NCBI GenBank assembly: GCA_030015575.1
Contig: CM057338.1
Coordinates: 629,602,189 to 629,666,188, forward strand
Length of the DNA: 64,000 bases
Direction: 5' to 3'
Source: Agapanthus africanus
Lineage: Eukaryota > Streptophyta > Magnoliopsida > Asparagales > Amaryllidaceae
The notes beneath the pieces are model-generated. The model was not told the origin of the DNA, did not search any database, and saw only the letters and a list, made by a program, of their open reading frames with translations. Shown piece by piece: positions 35,122 through 48,055 of this stretch. Numbering within the stretch: position 1 is the stretch's first letter; every line of letters starts with the position of its first letter. The position numbers and the translations under genes are program-made.

Positions 35122-36829
35122 TAGGGCCATCTGTAGTAGTAGTTGTAGTATCTAATAATCAACCATCCCCTAAAAGTCTCTCTTTGTGAAAAGGCCTTTG
35201 TGAGTGGATCCGCTGTGTTGTCCTCTGAGTCTACTCTCCTAACCTCGATCATCCTGGAGATCATCTATCTCCATGATCAGGTGATGCTGCCTCAGAATAT
35301 GTCTGGGTCACTGATGGGACCAGGGTTCCTTGGCCAAAGCCACACTTCCATTGTCATACAATGGTAGGAACCTAGTTCATCTTATGAACCAATATACACC
35401 CAAACTGCCTCTTTGGTAGTATCTTAAGTAGTGATGTATCTTGCCTTTAATCGTCTAGTATGTCATGGTATCTAGCTTGGAACTCTTCCAACATACCGTC
35501 CCTCCATTGAGGGTAAAGACAATGCCTGTGACTGACATTCAGTCGTCCTTATCACCCTGGAACACTTCCAGTGATTCTCCCCAGGATCGATTGATACCAT
35601 CTCACTACAATATACATCTAGTGAGAATTCTAGCATCCAATTAGATCTATCTCATAGATGAAAACTCAGGATTTAGGAGGTATCACTTTGATCCTATTGG
35701 AGAATCCTTATGATAAGCGGAGATTGACCGAGCGTAGTATTGGAAACTCTTTTCCTATCAAGAGTATGTTGTCCACGTACAATACGAGGATGACCACCTT
35801 ACTCTCTACTACCGTTTTGTATATACAAGGTTCATCTACCATTTTGATGAAGTCAAACACTTTGACTACCACATCAAAACAGACGTTCCAACTCCGCGAT
35901 ACCTGCTTTATCTTATAAAGCATCTTGTACACGTTTCCGCTGCTCCCACTGTTTACGAAACCCTCTGACTGTGTACTTATAGACTCTCTCTTCTAAAACA
36001 TCATTGAGAAAAGCAGTCATGACACCCAACCGCCAGATATCGTAGTCATGGTATGTAGCCGTGGCAAGTAGGATCCGGATGGACTTAAGCATAGTCCCTG
36101 GAAAAGATTTCATCGTTATCCACGCCTGGTCGATGACGAAAACCTTTAACAAGTCTAGCTTTGAAAGTCTCAACTTTTCCATCTACACCAAGTAATCTTC
36201 TCAAAATATACTTGATCCTGATGGGGATTTAACCCTTCAGATGTAGCACCCAAAGTCCATACTTTGTTGGTGTACATGGATTCCATCTCAGATCGCTAAG
36301 CATCCAGCCATTCTTACAGAGTCCCTACTCTCGATGACCTGCTCGAATCTAGTTGGGTCATCATCTCATGATGCATTCCTCACTCCCACTGTCATCGAGA
36401 AACCGAAGTATCTCCCAGGCGGATGAGGAACCCTACCAGATCGGCGGAGAGGCTGAGGTTCGTCGGGAACTATTGAATCCTTCGGTTCTGTCAAATCATC
36501 AGCTGCAGTTTTGTATAGCTGGAACCTTTCCAGTTCTACAGATCTGACATTGCCTCGATCTTGTCCGGATTTAGCTTTTGACACAGGCTGGACAATCCCA
36601 AATCTTAACTTACTTAAGAGATAGGCTCTTCCCATACCATATCTTATATGGAGTGGTAGGCACTGATTTGAATCGAACCCAATTCAATAGGTATACAGCT
36701 TCGTAAGTGCATAACTCCCAAAAGGAAATAGGTAACTCAGTAGTACTCATCATAAAGCACACCATATCATATAGGGTGTTATTGCTCCGCCCCGATATAC
36801 CATCGTGCTATGGTGTATACGGAGGAGTA
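35122..36829 (-). mobile_element. E4 interior: RT/RNase H and late integrase remains
   Basis: Minus-strand frames at 35708-35932 (KIKQVSRSWNVCFDVVVKVF, VVILVLYVDNILLIGKE) and 35913-36182 (MLKSIRILLATATYHDYDIW) are decayed copia RT. 36366-36635 matches the integrase-RT linker. The order is that of E2 in reverse. Several breaks. Confidence 0.82.
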
Positions 36830-39036
36830 TGTAAGTGCACGGCGGCGCCCCGGCCGTCAATCCGACGCCGGAATGCGGAAGCGGTGATAAACTTAAAATT
36901 TTGCGGACTTTGCAAACCGGCACCACCGCGCACTTTAACCGGATCGGACCATTAACTAGTCTAAGCAAACTAGAAGATGGGTTAGAGATATATACCGACG
37001 ATCCAAGTCCTCCGGTCTTCATTTCCACTCCGATCTCCTCGCGGGATCTCCGTCCGTCTCCTCCTCGTCGGAAAGGGGCACCACATCGCCTGTAGCTTTT
37101 ACGGGCTCCCACCTCAATACCGAGGCAACTCGGGCGCGAAGCTGGCGAATCGACGCGTCCAAGATTTGCTGTAGGAAGTGTAGAGTCTATGTCTCATTGG
37201 GGTTTGTTGCCTTTGGATGGAGGAATGAAGATTGAGCTTTGGAGGGAAATGAAGCTCTCAATTTCTTTTGCATACAAAATGATATGAACAATTATATCTC
37301 CTCACAAATGAAGCACTCTCTCTCCCTCAAAGATTTGGCCGGCCATCATATGTGGAAATGGTGGAGGGAATCAATAATTAGTATGAAGGAAGGTGAGTGT
37401 AGGATAACAAAAGAGGTGACCACAACAAAAGACATCAACCATGCTTATACACTATTGAATCCATACCCACTCAAATCACAAGTCAAAGCAAGCATGGTGC
37501 AAAGAAAAGAAAGCCATCATAATCAATATATATGCAATAAAACCCCTCCACAAAAGTAATTTGCAAAACTGCAAATTACCCCCTCCATCGGAAAAGTCCG
37601 GCCGGGAAAGAACAAACGAAAACCGGCCGGAACGGAATGCAAACTGGCAACTCCAGTAAACTGGTCCCGTAATAAATTACAGGAAAACCCCGACACTGTG
37701 CATACACACCCGCATCTGTATTCCGACCGGATACAAATGCAATGAGACAAAATCTACACTGTACTAAACTAGGACCGGCTTAAACCAAAGCCGGCTAGTA
37801 ATATCCGTCCGATCCTGATCCGTGCAATACCGCACGTATCTGATCGAACCCTGCCATATAACCATACGGCTACCAGTACAAACCGTCCGATCCTGATCCG
37901 TGCAATACCGCACGTATCTGATCGGACCCTGCCATATCTCCATACGGCCTCTACAGCGTTTCGCCCGAAACTTGAGTAACTGTAAGTGTGGTGGACTCTA
38001 AAGACTCGTCAATACTATGGCTGTGGATTTAACCACCAGCACGTCAGAGGTATAAGCCAATACGTGACGGGCCACCAGCTATTGACTAAAAGGGACGTCG
38101 ATGAGCGAACTCATCCTGACACCCTACTGAGCCTGTCAGTGACAATATCCGTGCAGTCCGGTCCGTTCGTCTATGAGCATCGCATGGCGGGCCTAGGGGG
38201 TTGGTAAAAGTCAGACCCCCAAAAGCGGTACAAGTCGTGTCGGAGTGTAGCCCAGAACACCCTGAGATACTACTGGAATACCTACCAGTAAATCTCCTTG
38301 CCTTGGCCAAGGACTTTGTGTAATGGCTCTCCTAGACACAGCACGACCTCACCCCCAATACCGGGAGAGACGAACCCCTGAAGATACGCTCACTGCCTCC
38401 ATGTGGCTCGGGACTGTACCCAACTAAAACCTGTTTGCACGACTCCTTTGAGCCGTGGTAGGGTAGTAATCAAAGTACAGTGGGAACTCACACGAGACAA
38501 ATGACGATCCCCAGGTCGATGAACTAACCTGCATACATGTCACCAGGGAACTGCCATCTGACGTCTGGTATATGACCAACTAGCATGTTCCCGGCGAGTC
38601 CTGTCCGGTGTACTCATAACCCAATGAGCACCTGTATACATCTTAGGTGATCCAACTGAAACCAGTGGCTTGTGAGACCGGCCACCGCCCCTCGTCGGGG
38701 TCTCGACTGTATACACTAGTCTACTAATGGAGTATCGATGCCCGGTCTCGAAACTCCCACGACTAGGGACCATTTAAGGATATGCTTGTAGACCCCCAGC
38801 TCTCACTTATATGATCGCCCTCATACTGCTGGTGGTCAAGCAAGAATCCTAGGGGCTCTATCAACGTGTAATAGCGACGTGTCAGGTCACCTAAAACAGT
38901 ACACGATGATAAAGGTAAACCAGATAGCATACTATCATCTCGAGTAAGACTGTCCTACCGGGATAGGTCCTCCCTCAATCATTACAATCACGTACCTGTG
39001 ACCTAATAATTGACTCTGAGGGCACTATCTCCAACA
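36830..39036 (-). repeat. E5 3' LTR
   Basis: 2207 bp, tgtaagtgcacgg on the left to ctccaaca on the right (minus strand: tgttgg to cttaca). It contains two tandem hairpin units (about 37803-37960). The 106-aa frame at 37239 and its copy at 45175 are LTR sequence, not genes. Confidence 0.92.
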
Positions 39037-39037
39037 A

Positions 39038-39051
39038 TCTCCCACTTGCAC
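39038..39051 (-). other. E5 polypurine tract
   Basis: tctcccacttgcac on the plus strand, adjacent to the 3' LTR. Confidence 0.85.
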
Positions 39052-42000
39052 TCAAGGCTAATTATTGCGATGTCGCATACTCACAGCCCGTGTGATACCG
39101 AACATCCAACTCCTCTACTAGTCAGTCTCACAAAGCTCGTTTGCGGAACTATTGCGTTCGAGGAATAGCCTTAGTGAGTGGATCCGCCTTGACGTTTCTT
39201 TCTATGTCTCTCTATATCTCATGTTCGCGGAGAAAGCCATCTCCCGAAATGAGCAAAATCAGTCTTAGAATATGTCTGGATGTCTGATGGGACCTAGCTC
39301 ATAAATGAACTCCAAATCCAAACTTCTTAGACTGTATTGACAACTGAACTTAATCAGTGTCCGGCGCCATGCCTCCCTCAGTACTGCCTTGGATCACCTG
39401 TCCAAAATACTGCCCCTCGTCAGAGGGAAAACTATAACTCTGACAACCTCCTTGTCGTCCATGTCACCTTGGAAGCCTGGAATGATAACTGTCTCCTGAA
39501 TGAGGCTGTCGTTATCATATCTCTAGAACATACACTTATGTTCTAAAACTGCTTCCGACTGTTTCTCCAGGATTGGATTAATGTCAACTTATTGCATCTA
39601 GTGCAAGAACAACATCTGGTGTGGTACTTGACATCTCACGATTGACTCAATTGCCTGAGCAAGTGATCTGCCAATCATGCCCGTCCCTCTCCCCTTTAGT
39701 CTGTAAGACACCTTTGGAGAGGGTGACTCCATTACCTGCAGGTACACTACCGTGCCAGGAGTCGTCCATCCTAAATACTCTTAGAATGCTGTCAAGTACC
39801 CTGATTGGGAAACCACCCAAATCTAGATCTAAAACCATAGATCTAGTAACCAGTATGTCTGATATAAAATCCATGTCCTTTGTGGAGAAACCACTGTGTG
39901 ACGACCAAAGTATAACCGATCGTAGTGTAGGAGTTTCTTTTCCTACTCTGTGTATATCATCCAAATACCAGGATATCACACCCTACTACCTTCTCAACAG
40001 ATCCATCCCCTATTCTGATGAAGTCAAACCCATGACTGTCACGTCAGAAATAGATGATCTATCTCCGCTACATCTGCTTTAGTCTATAAATAGACATAAG
40101 CTACCTGTCCACCAATGCTTCCGCTGCTCCCACTGACTACGACAACCCTCTGGCAGAGTTATATACACGTACACTTCTAAAACTAGTTTTAGAACGACGC
40201 TGTACTCATCCTCCCGCCGGGTCTCGTAACCTGGAACAACAGCAATGGCAATTGTGGGTAAACAAGAACTTCCCTGTCGCCGTCCTTGAGGCTACCGTAG
40301 TGCCTCTCGGGTGCCTGAAGTTACCCACCTTATCTGCGGAGTGGCCAATGGAATGTCAATCCAGATTGAATCTTTAGGTTCCTATCAAATCTTCAGTAAT
40401 CGTTTGTGGTTCTGGAATTACTTCCAGTTCTACCATACTCCCACTACTGTTTTTCTGAAAAAAAATCCATTTTTAATAAAACTGTGGCGAGTCTAGAACA
40501 ATATTGCTATTGTTCATCCAGATGGTAGAAAGTCAACCCGCGTCATAACCTGGGTCAACCCACAAACAGCCATTACAGAAACGTGCCTTGAGTTATCCAG
40601 TGTCTGGTTTTAATCATAAACCGGACAACTCCCCGTACCTTAACATCGTTAAGATATGAACTGTTCTATATCCAATATAAAAACAGAGGCACTGATTTAA
40701 TTGAACCAGATTCAAATCATGCAGCTGTCCCCAGCGCATGTCAACTAAATGGAAGAAGGCCGATCAGCGTTACTCAACTTAGGAATACTTCCAATTATGA
40801 GTAACCTGAAAGAGAAGCAAGATCTCTTTATCATTACTATCAACTGAATACCATACACAAGTATCTACATCTTCGATCACCTTGAAGAATCCCGATACTT
40901 GCTACACCTGGTTCTCTACTCTATTCAAATACCTATAACTCCTCAAAACTTAGACCCTGTGTTTCCACGAAACACTTGTCTAAAAACTAGAGAAGTCATA
41001 AGTAAACCGAATATAGTACGAGGACCTACCCCTCTGTCCTGATGGACCCTGGACAACATACAATACTCTGTATAAGTCCCTTGAGTCTGATAACTCATTC
41101 ACTGTGTGCCGTAGGTTGAAAACTGTACTTATGGTTAAGAAGAATTACACCGCTGTTTAATGCTCCTTACCTAACCATCCACTGATATAGGTAAATGTCG
41201 TAGACATAATTTCAGAAAGGTATATCTCACTCTATGAAAATAGACGTACAGATATATCAATTTGAAATTGGTGCATAACAGCGGATATTCAAAACCAAAT
41301 ATTTGCCGACCGGCAAACAGGCCAGGTGATTTCCTCAAATATCACCGATTTCAACGAATCCCGATATAATGAGGATAATCACCCAATTCCCAATAACCTA
41401 CTCCCACTCATCATCTGTAAAACCATACAGATGTGAGAATCATACCTGGTAAATACATACCCTGGAGTAAGTGTCTAATTGGGAAATCAGTTTTCTTTTA
41501 ATAGTACACAGTGAAACTGAAACATTGAAATGTTTCGTTGGGGTATCCTGGTATTCCTAGTAATGCCTCTTCCAGATTCACGACTGTAACCGTATAGTTC
41601 TTTGCCACCTCTCCAAATCCCTTCATATGTCTTTAGTCTTTACCTTTTGTACACCCCTTAAGCCAAATGGTTTTCTTCCTTCCCTACCGTTCGGCACCAG
41701 CCTATGGTTTGGAAGAAGACTATCCAATAAGCATAATGGGTGTACTGTCCCAATCCTAGGAACACTCTCAACACGAGAGAAGGTGAAGATAAAAGACACC
41801 TGAATGTACTTTATTCCTATTTCTCCTGAACCAGGATCCATCCCCGAACTGGAACAAGTTCCTTTCGAGTTCGTATATAACCATACGATGGAATATCCAA
41901 TAAACTGTGGATCTTCGTAGTGATACGGAGTGTCCTGGAGAAATACAAAGGTGATGTGGGAGTGGTAACGAAATATTTGGTTTGGTCGTGAATATCTGTT

Positions 42001-44751
42001 GCAATTTACTTTGCCCTCTTACTAATCCCTTGCTTTGTCTGAACTTAATACCTTCTGTACACCATCGTTAGGCTAATTGGTTTTCTTCATTCCCTACCGG
42101 TCGGCACCAGCCTAAGGTTTGGAAGAAGACTATCCAATATGCGTAATAGGTGTACTATCTCCTAAACCAAGGAGTACTCGCAACCTGAGAGAAGGTAAGA
42201 GGAAAAGACAACTGAATAATCCTATCCGTTTTCTCCAGAACCGGAAACCATCCTCGAATAAATTCCTTCGAGTTCGTATCTAACCATACGATGGTTTTGT
42301 CCAATGGAAGTGGACGTTCGTAGTAACACGGGGTGTCCTGGAGAAAAGGGTAAAAGTAGGAGTGGCAATGAGGTTTGCAACTCTGACAATCCAAAAGCCA
42401 GTGTTTAAGAAGGTTCGGTCAACTTGGTCACTGAGTCAAAGTCTTAGGGTCGGGTCAATGGTCGCTGCCAAAGAGAGAGAGAAAAGAAACACTCAGCGTG
42501 CACTCTAACCTAGATCAGAATGGTTACCAATTTATCTAATCTGGAATCCTCCCACTGTACCTCAAATTCTCCTCCAAACCTAAAAGAAGAATTAGTCGGG
42601 GTCACCCGAGGAGTAAACCAACTCATCAGTGGGAATCAGGATCCAACTCTCATCGCATGATAATGTGACGGAATCCGCTCACACTATCACACTCCAGAAG
42701 GTATGCGCATATCTGGCAAGTTTCAGTACTTTTGAAACTCCCGATGTGATTTCTGCCCCATGCTCTTATGACCTTGACTTTGGCCAACATATCATAAGTC
42801 ACATGTCAAGTTCTACCCGTCATTCTCCAGGTTAATTTGAATCCACCCGTACATACCCTTGACTTTGGCCAACATGGCAGTACGACTGTTCCAAACCAAC
42901 GCATCTATCTATGCTGCATATGAATAACCAATAGCTACCAAACACTGTGCCTTGACTTTGGCCAACATACACAGCTTGAATACTACTGACTATCCATATG
43001 AAACGACGGAGGGCTACGAATGGTTTCTGGCGAAAACCTTTAACGTAATGAACTTGATATCGTTGAAGGAACGGATAGCTTTTTGAAAATATAGTGACGA
43101 AAACCGTTGCTAAAGAGGTCACTCCCGGTGAAGGGATCTCGGCTCTTTCCCCGTAGAATGGGGTGCTGGATATTCATAACCGAATATCACTGTGCAAAGC
43201 AAAAGTAATCGGCTATAGTGAAGTTAATGCCCTGACGCAAACTTCTGTCCAAGGGGTCACTCCCGGTGAAGGGATCTCGGCCCTTGCCTCGTCGACTGAG
43301 GAGCAGGATATTCCAAATGAATACCACGATGCAAAACAGAAATGAACGTCCTTGCAATAACAGCTTTTTGAAAATTGTTCCAACAACATCAGATTTGGTT
43401 TGTTTTAACTTGCATTGATCCGAATCAACGCAGTCCCATCAATTGATCACACCACAAAGAACGAAAATATACTGACGTACGTATATGCCATCCGCATTCG
43501 CCACTGGGTCCCGTCATTACCCGTTAGGTTAGCTAACTACCGACAGAGCGGGGACTGGACTAGCGCGGATGCAAAACATATACAACATCTACTAATATAT
43601 ATACCAATATATTATATTCGCTCAAGGCGTGAATGAAATGCAACATCACAGAGAATGAACAGCATCACAGAAACAATACAGATATCTGGGATCCCCGGGT
43701 TTCACAGAGCCGCTGAAACCCGACGTTCCCCTGGTCGTGTGGATAGCCTGTGCAATGAAATCCTAGACCCCTACGGGCGCGGCAAGTCACCCGCCAAAAC
43801 CTGAAGCGAGGCAGCCCCCTTCAGCGCCGTGAATGGACCACCCAGCACTTCACGGAATCCGGTAACTTGGGCACCCCTCCTGGGTCAACCTGTACCCCCT
43901 ACGAGTGCGGCGAATAGCCCGCCAATCCTAGAGTGAAGCCCCCTCCGTCTCAATGCCATGAGATGCGGGCTTGTTGCCCTCCAGAACCCGGCTATCCGTG
44001 CACCCCTCCGCGGGACAATCCTAGTACAGAAAATAAAATATACACATACCGGGTACATCGACCGCAACCAGGTCGTGCCCCAAAAGAATAATACAAACAG
44101 GCAGTGACGGCAGTCCACATGTCGGACGCTCGCCCCGCAATATCAAATGTACATAATACAACAAAACTGTACTAGTATTGCATCCAGGCTATCCCCACGA
44201 CCGATCCGCAACATCACAGCAAATACATAGAACATCAACGTGAAAGTCACGTTCGCAAATCCGTCTAACCGGGCTATAGCAGTTAGACCGGATTTACCGA
44301 TCGAGTGACATTCACGGTCGCAGATATAATGTAAATACTGTGAAAAATGTGTTTAAAATATCCGATCAATCAAATTTTAACAAGCGGGCCCCAAAGCAAT
44401 ACTGTAGCAGTTAAAGAAATTCTGGGCCCAATGTTAATGTTCCAGAAACCCTAAAATATCCCCAGAAGCCCACTGTAGAAACCCAACCCACTGATTCCTT
44501 AATGCTGCCGCGGAAGCGCGGCCACAAGTGGGTTTTGGCCGCCCTTCCGCGGTCTGGTCAGAAGATCAGTGCATCGAATTTGAACAGTGGTCTTATAATT
44601 TTTAGTACATCAATATTTTACAACCTGAAAAATTTTTCGACACTAAAAATTTCCAACAGAAAACTGATGTGGGCAAATACGGGTTTTTGGACATTTCGAT
44701 CGATCGGAACTAAAAAACACATTACACAAAGCTAGACTAAGTTAATGGGGA
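39052..44751 (-). mobile_element. E5 interior: decayed pol-like sequence and long leader
   Basis: This is the mirror of the E1 interior. RT-like and linker traces lie at about 39600-40480, a duplicated segment (period 409) near 41711 and 42120, the triple stem-loop at 42765-42974, the duplicated 137-bp domain at about 43120-43320, and a conserved leader to 44751. The 153-aa frame at 39621-40082 is antisense to pol-like remains and is not accepted as a gene. Confidence 0.75.
42765..42974 (-). other. Triple stem-loop RNA motif in leader (E5)
   Basis: On the minus strand there are hairpins at 42945-42974 (ctgtg/cacag), 42848-42884 (cgtac/gtacg with inner pairs) and 42765-42798 (cttatga/tcataag, fully paired where E1 has a G-T pair). 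The loops carry ttggccaaagtcaagg. Confidence 0.75.
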
Positions 44752-44764
44752 GGCTCTGATACCA
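44752..44764 (-). other. E5 primer binding site (initiator Met tRNA)
   Basis: ggctctgatacca on the plus strand is the reverse complement of tggtatcagagcc, one base from the 5' LTR. Confidence 0.9.
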
Positions 44765-44765
44765 C

Positions 44766-46972
44766 TGTAAGTGCACGGCGGCGCCCCGGCTGTCAATCCG
44801 ACGCCGGAATGCGGAAGCGGTGATAAACTTAAAATTTTGCGGACTTTGCAAACCGGCACCACCGCGCACTTTAACCGGATCGGACCATTAACTAGTCTAA
44901 GCAAACTAGAAGATGGGTTAGAGATATATACCGACGATCCAAGTCCTCCGGTCTTCATCTCCACTCCGATCTCCTCGCGGGATCTCCGTCCGTCTCCTCC
45001 TCGTCGGAAAGGGGCACCACATCGCCTGTAGCTTTTACGGGCTCCCACCTCAATACCGAGGCAACTCGGGCGCGAAGCTGGCGAATCGACGCGTCCAAGA
45101 TTTGCTGTAGGAAGTGTAGAGTCTATGTCTCATTGGGGTTTGTTGCCTTTGGATGGAGGAATGAAGATTGAGCTTTGGAGGGAAATGAAGCTCTCAATTT
45201 CTTTTGCATACAAAATGATATGAACAATTATATCTCCTCACAAATGAAGCACTCTCTCTCCCTCAAAGATTTGGCCGGCCATCATATGTGGAAATGGTGG
45301 AGGGAATCAATAATTAGTATGAAGGAAGGTGAGTGTAGGATAACAAAAGAGGTGACCACAACAAAAGACATCAACCATGCTTATACACTATTGAATCCAT
45401 ACCCACTCAAATCACAAGTCAAAGCAAGCATGGTGCAAAGAAAAGAAAGCCATCATAATCAATATATATGCAATAAAACCCCTCCACAAAAGTAATTTGC
45501 AAAACTGCAAATTACCCCCTCCATCGGAAAAGTCCGGCCGGGAAAGAACAAACGAAAACCGGCCGGAACGGAATGCAAACTGGCAACTCCAGTAAACTGG
45601 TCCCGTAATAAATTACAGGAAAACCCCGACACTGTGCATACACACCCGCATCTGTATTCCGACCGGATACAAATGCAATGAGACAAAATCTACACTGTAC
45701 TAAACTAGGACCGGCTTAAACCAAAGCCGGCTAGTAATATCCGTCCGATCCTGATCCGTGCAATACCGCACGTATCTGATCGAACCCTGCCATATAACCA
45801 TACGGCTACCAGTACAAACCGTCCGATCCTGATCCGTGCAATACCGCACGTATCTGATCGGACCCTGCCATATCTCCATACGGCCTCTACAGCGTTTCGC
45901 CCGAAACTTGAGTAACTGTAAGTGTGGTGGACTCTAAAGACTCGTCAATACTATGGCTGTGGATTTAACCACCAGCACGTCAGAGGTATAAGCCAATACG
46001 TGACGGGCCACCAGCTATTGACTAAAAGGGACGTCGATGAGCGAACTCATCCTGACACCCTACTGAGCCTGTCAGTGACAATATCCGTGCAGTCCGGTCC
46101 GTTCGTCTATGAGCATCGCATGGCGGGCCTAGGGGGTTGGTAAAAGTCAGACCCCCAAAAGCGGTACAAGTCGTGTCGGAGTGTAGCCCAGAACACCCTG
46201 AGATACTACTGGAATACCTACCAGTAAATCTCCTTGCCTTGGCCAAGGACTTTGTGTAATGGCTCTCCTAGACACAGCACGACCTCACCCCCAATACCGG
46301 GAGAGACGAACCCCTGAAGATACGCTCACTGCCTCCATGTGGCTCGGGACTGTACCCAACTAAAACCTGTTTGCACGACTCCTTTGAGCCGTGGTAGGGT
46401 AGTAATCAAAGTACAGTGGGAACTCACACGAGACAAATGACGATCCCCAGGTCGATGAACTAACCTGCACACATGTCACCAGGGAACTGCCATCTGACGT
46501 CTGGTATATGACCAACTAGCATGTTCCCGGCGAGTCCTGTCCGGTGTACTCATAACCCAATGAGCACCTGTATACATCTTAGGTGATCCAACTGACACCA
46601 GTGGCTTGTGAGACCGGCCACCGCCCCTCGTCGGGGTCTCGACTGTATACACTAGTCTACTAATGGAGTATCGATGCCCGGTCTCGAAACTCCCACGACT
46701 AGGGACCATTTAAGGATATGCTTGTAGACCCCCAGCTCTCACTTATATGATCGCCCTCATACTGCTGGTGGTCAAGCAAGAATCCTAGGGGCTCTATCAA
46801 CGTGTAATAGCGACGTGTCAGGTCACCTAAAACAGTACACGATGATAAAGGTAAACCAGATAGCATACTATCATCTCGAGTAAGACTGTCCTACCGGGAT
46901 AGGTCCTCCCTCAATCATTACAATCACGTACCTGTGACCTAATAATTGACTCTGAGGGCACTATCTCCAACA
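44766..46972 (-). repeat. E5 5' LTR
   Basis: 2207 bp, near-identical to 36830-39036 (offset 7936). Followed by the gagta duplication. Confidence 0.92.
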
Positions 46973-48055
46973 GAGTAATGCTGAGAGAGAATCTCATTCT
47001 CTTTTAGAATAGTTCAGGAATTCCATGCACAAGTATTCTCCTCCTTGATCTTATCAAAGGACATAATACTTATACCCGTATTGGTTCTCTACTTCTAACT
47101 TATATTCTGTGAATATCTCAAAAGGTTCGAACTTGTGTTTCAGCAGGACCATATGACTGAATCTTGAGAGATCATCAGAGAATGTAATGAAGTACAAAGA
47201 ACTGGTCCTGGCATTGTAGACAGGGGACCTTTATACATCAACATGTATCATCCCAAGAGTTCACCAACTCTTTCTCTGTTTCCAATAAACAGAGCTGGTG
47301 TCATTATATCTTTGTGACATGACTGGCAAGTTTCACAAGATGTAAATTCAAACTGATTTAAATATGCATCTACATGTAACTTCAGCTAGTTGGGTCGCAT
47401 TGATATGACCTAGTCTACAATACCTCAAGAAGGATTCGTTCATTGCTGAACTCTTTCTCTTGTGTGTGTTCTGTATACTAAAAACTGTAGTTTGATTTAG
47501 AACATCAATGCTTTTAGATAACGTGCCTGAACCAATCAACTTTTGATATAGGAAATGTTCAAAACATTATCCAACAATACAAAATTTTATCGTTTCTTTA
47601 CTAATAAAGAGACAGATATGATTTTGTACATCAGGTTCGGTATCTAATAGCATTTGTTCAGAATCAATGTACTCAGGTAATACAGGGTGACAGTGACCAA
47701 CAGACTTGGCTGCAACACTTGCCCCGTTTTCTGTCTCATGAAACTTATCACCCGTTCTCAGTTTTCTACCTTTTTGTAGCCCTATGTAACAGATTACATA
47801 TCTGGGATCCTGATCCGGTATCAAATACCTAGGATTCAGAAGATACTGAGAAACAGTTCTTTATAATGAACACACCCGAAGGAGATGCATCTCATGAACT
47901 TTCTTCGTTTGGGCGGCATAGGAATTCTGGTATTTCCCTATTTCCTGCTCTGTCTTATAACAATTATAAGTGGGAGCGGGACCAACGTTCCCCAGCTCAG
48001 TATAACAATCGGGTTCGGTCAATATTCCGTATTATTATATTGATTAAGGCGTGAC
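46973..48055 (-). mobile_element. E4 interior: integrase, Gag-pre-integrase and protease-region remains
   Basis: The minus-strand frame 47348-47539 (IGSGTLSKSIDVLNQ, QNTHKRKSS, CRLGHINATQL) parallels E2 at 14906-15040. The sequence to its left matches the integrase core start, and that to its right (47567-47824) the region after protease. Decayed, with several breaks. Confidence 0.8.

Larger units (their letters stand above)
36830..46972 (-). mobile_element. E5: non-autonomous Angela-related copia element (LARD-like), very young
   Basis: It spans 10,143 bp on the minus strand with two 2207-bp LTRs, primer site, purine tract and target duplication gagta (36825-36829 and 46973-46977). By eye the LTRs differ at about four positions (about 0.2%), under about 0.1 million years at 1.3e-8. 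The interior (39052-44751) is close to that of E1 and lacks a usable gene. It inserted into E4 integrase. Confidence 0.93.

Noticed and set aside
39621-40082. 153-aa plus-strand frame
   Set aside because: It is antisense to decayed RT-like sequence of E5, with no family signature.
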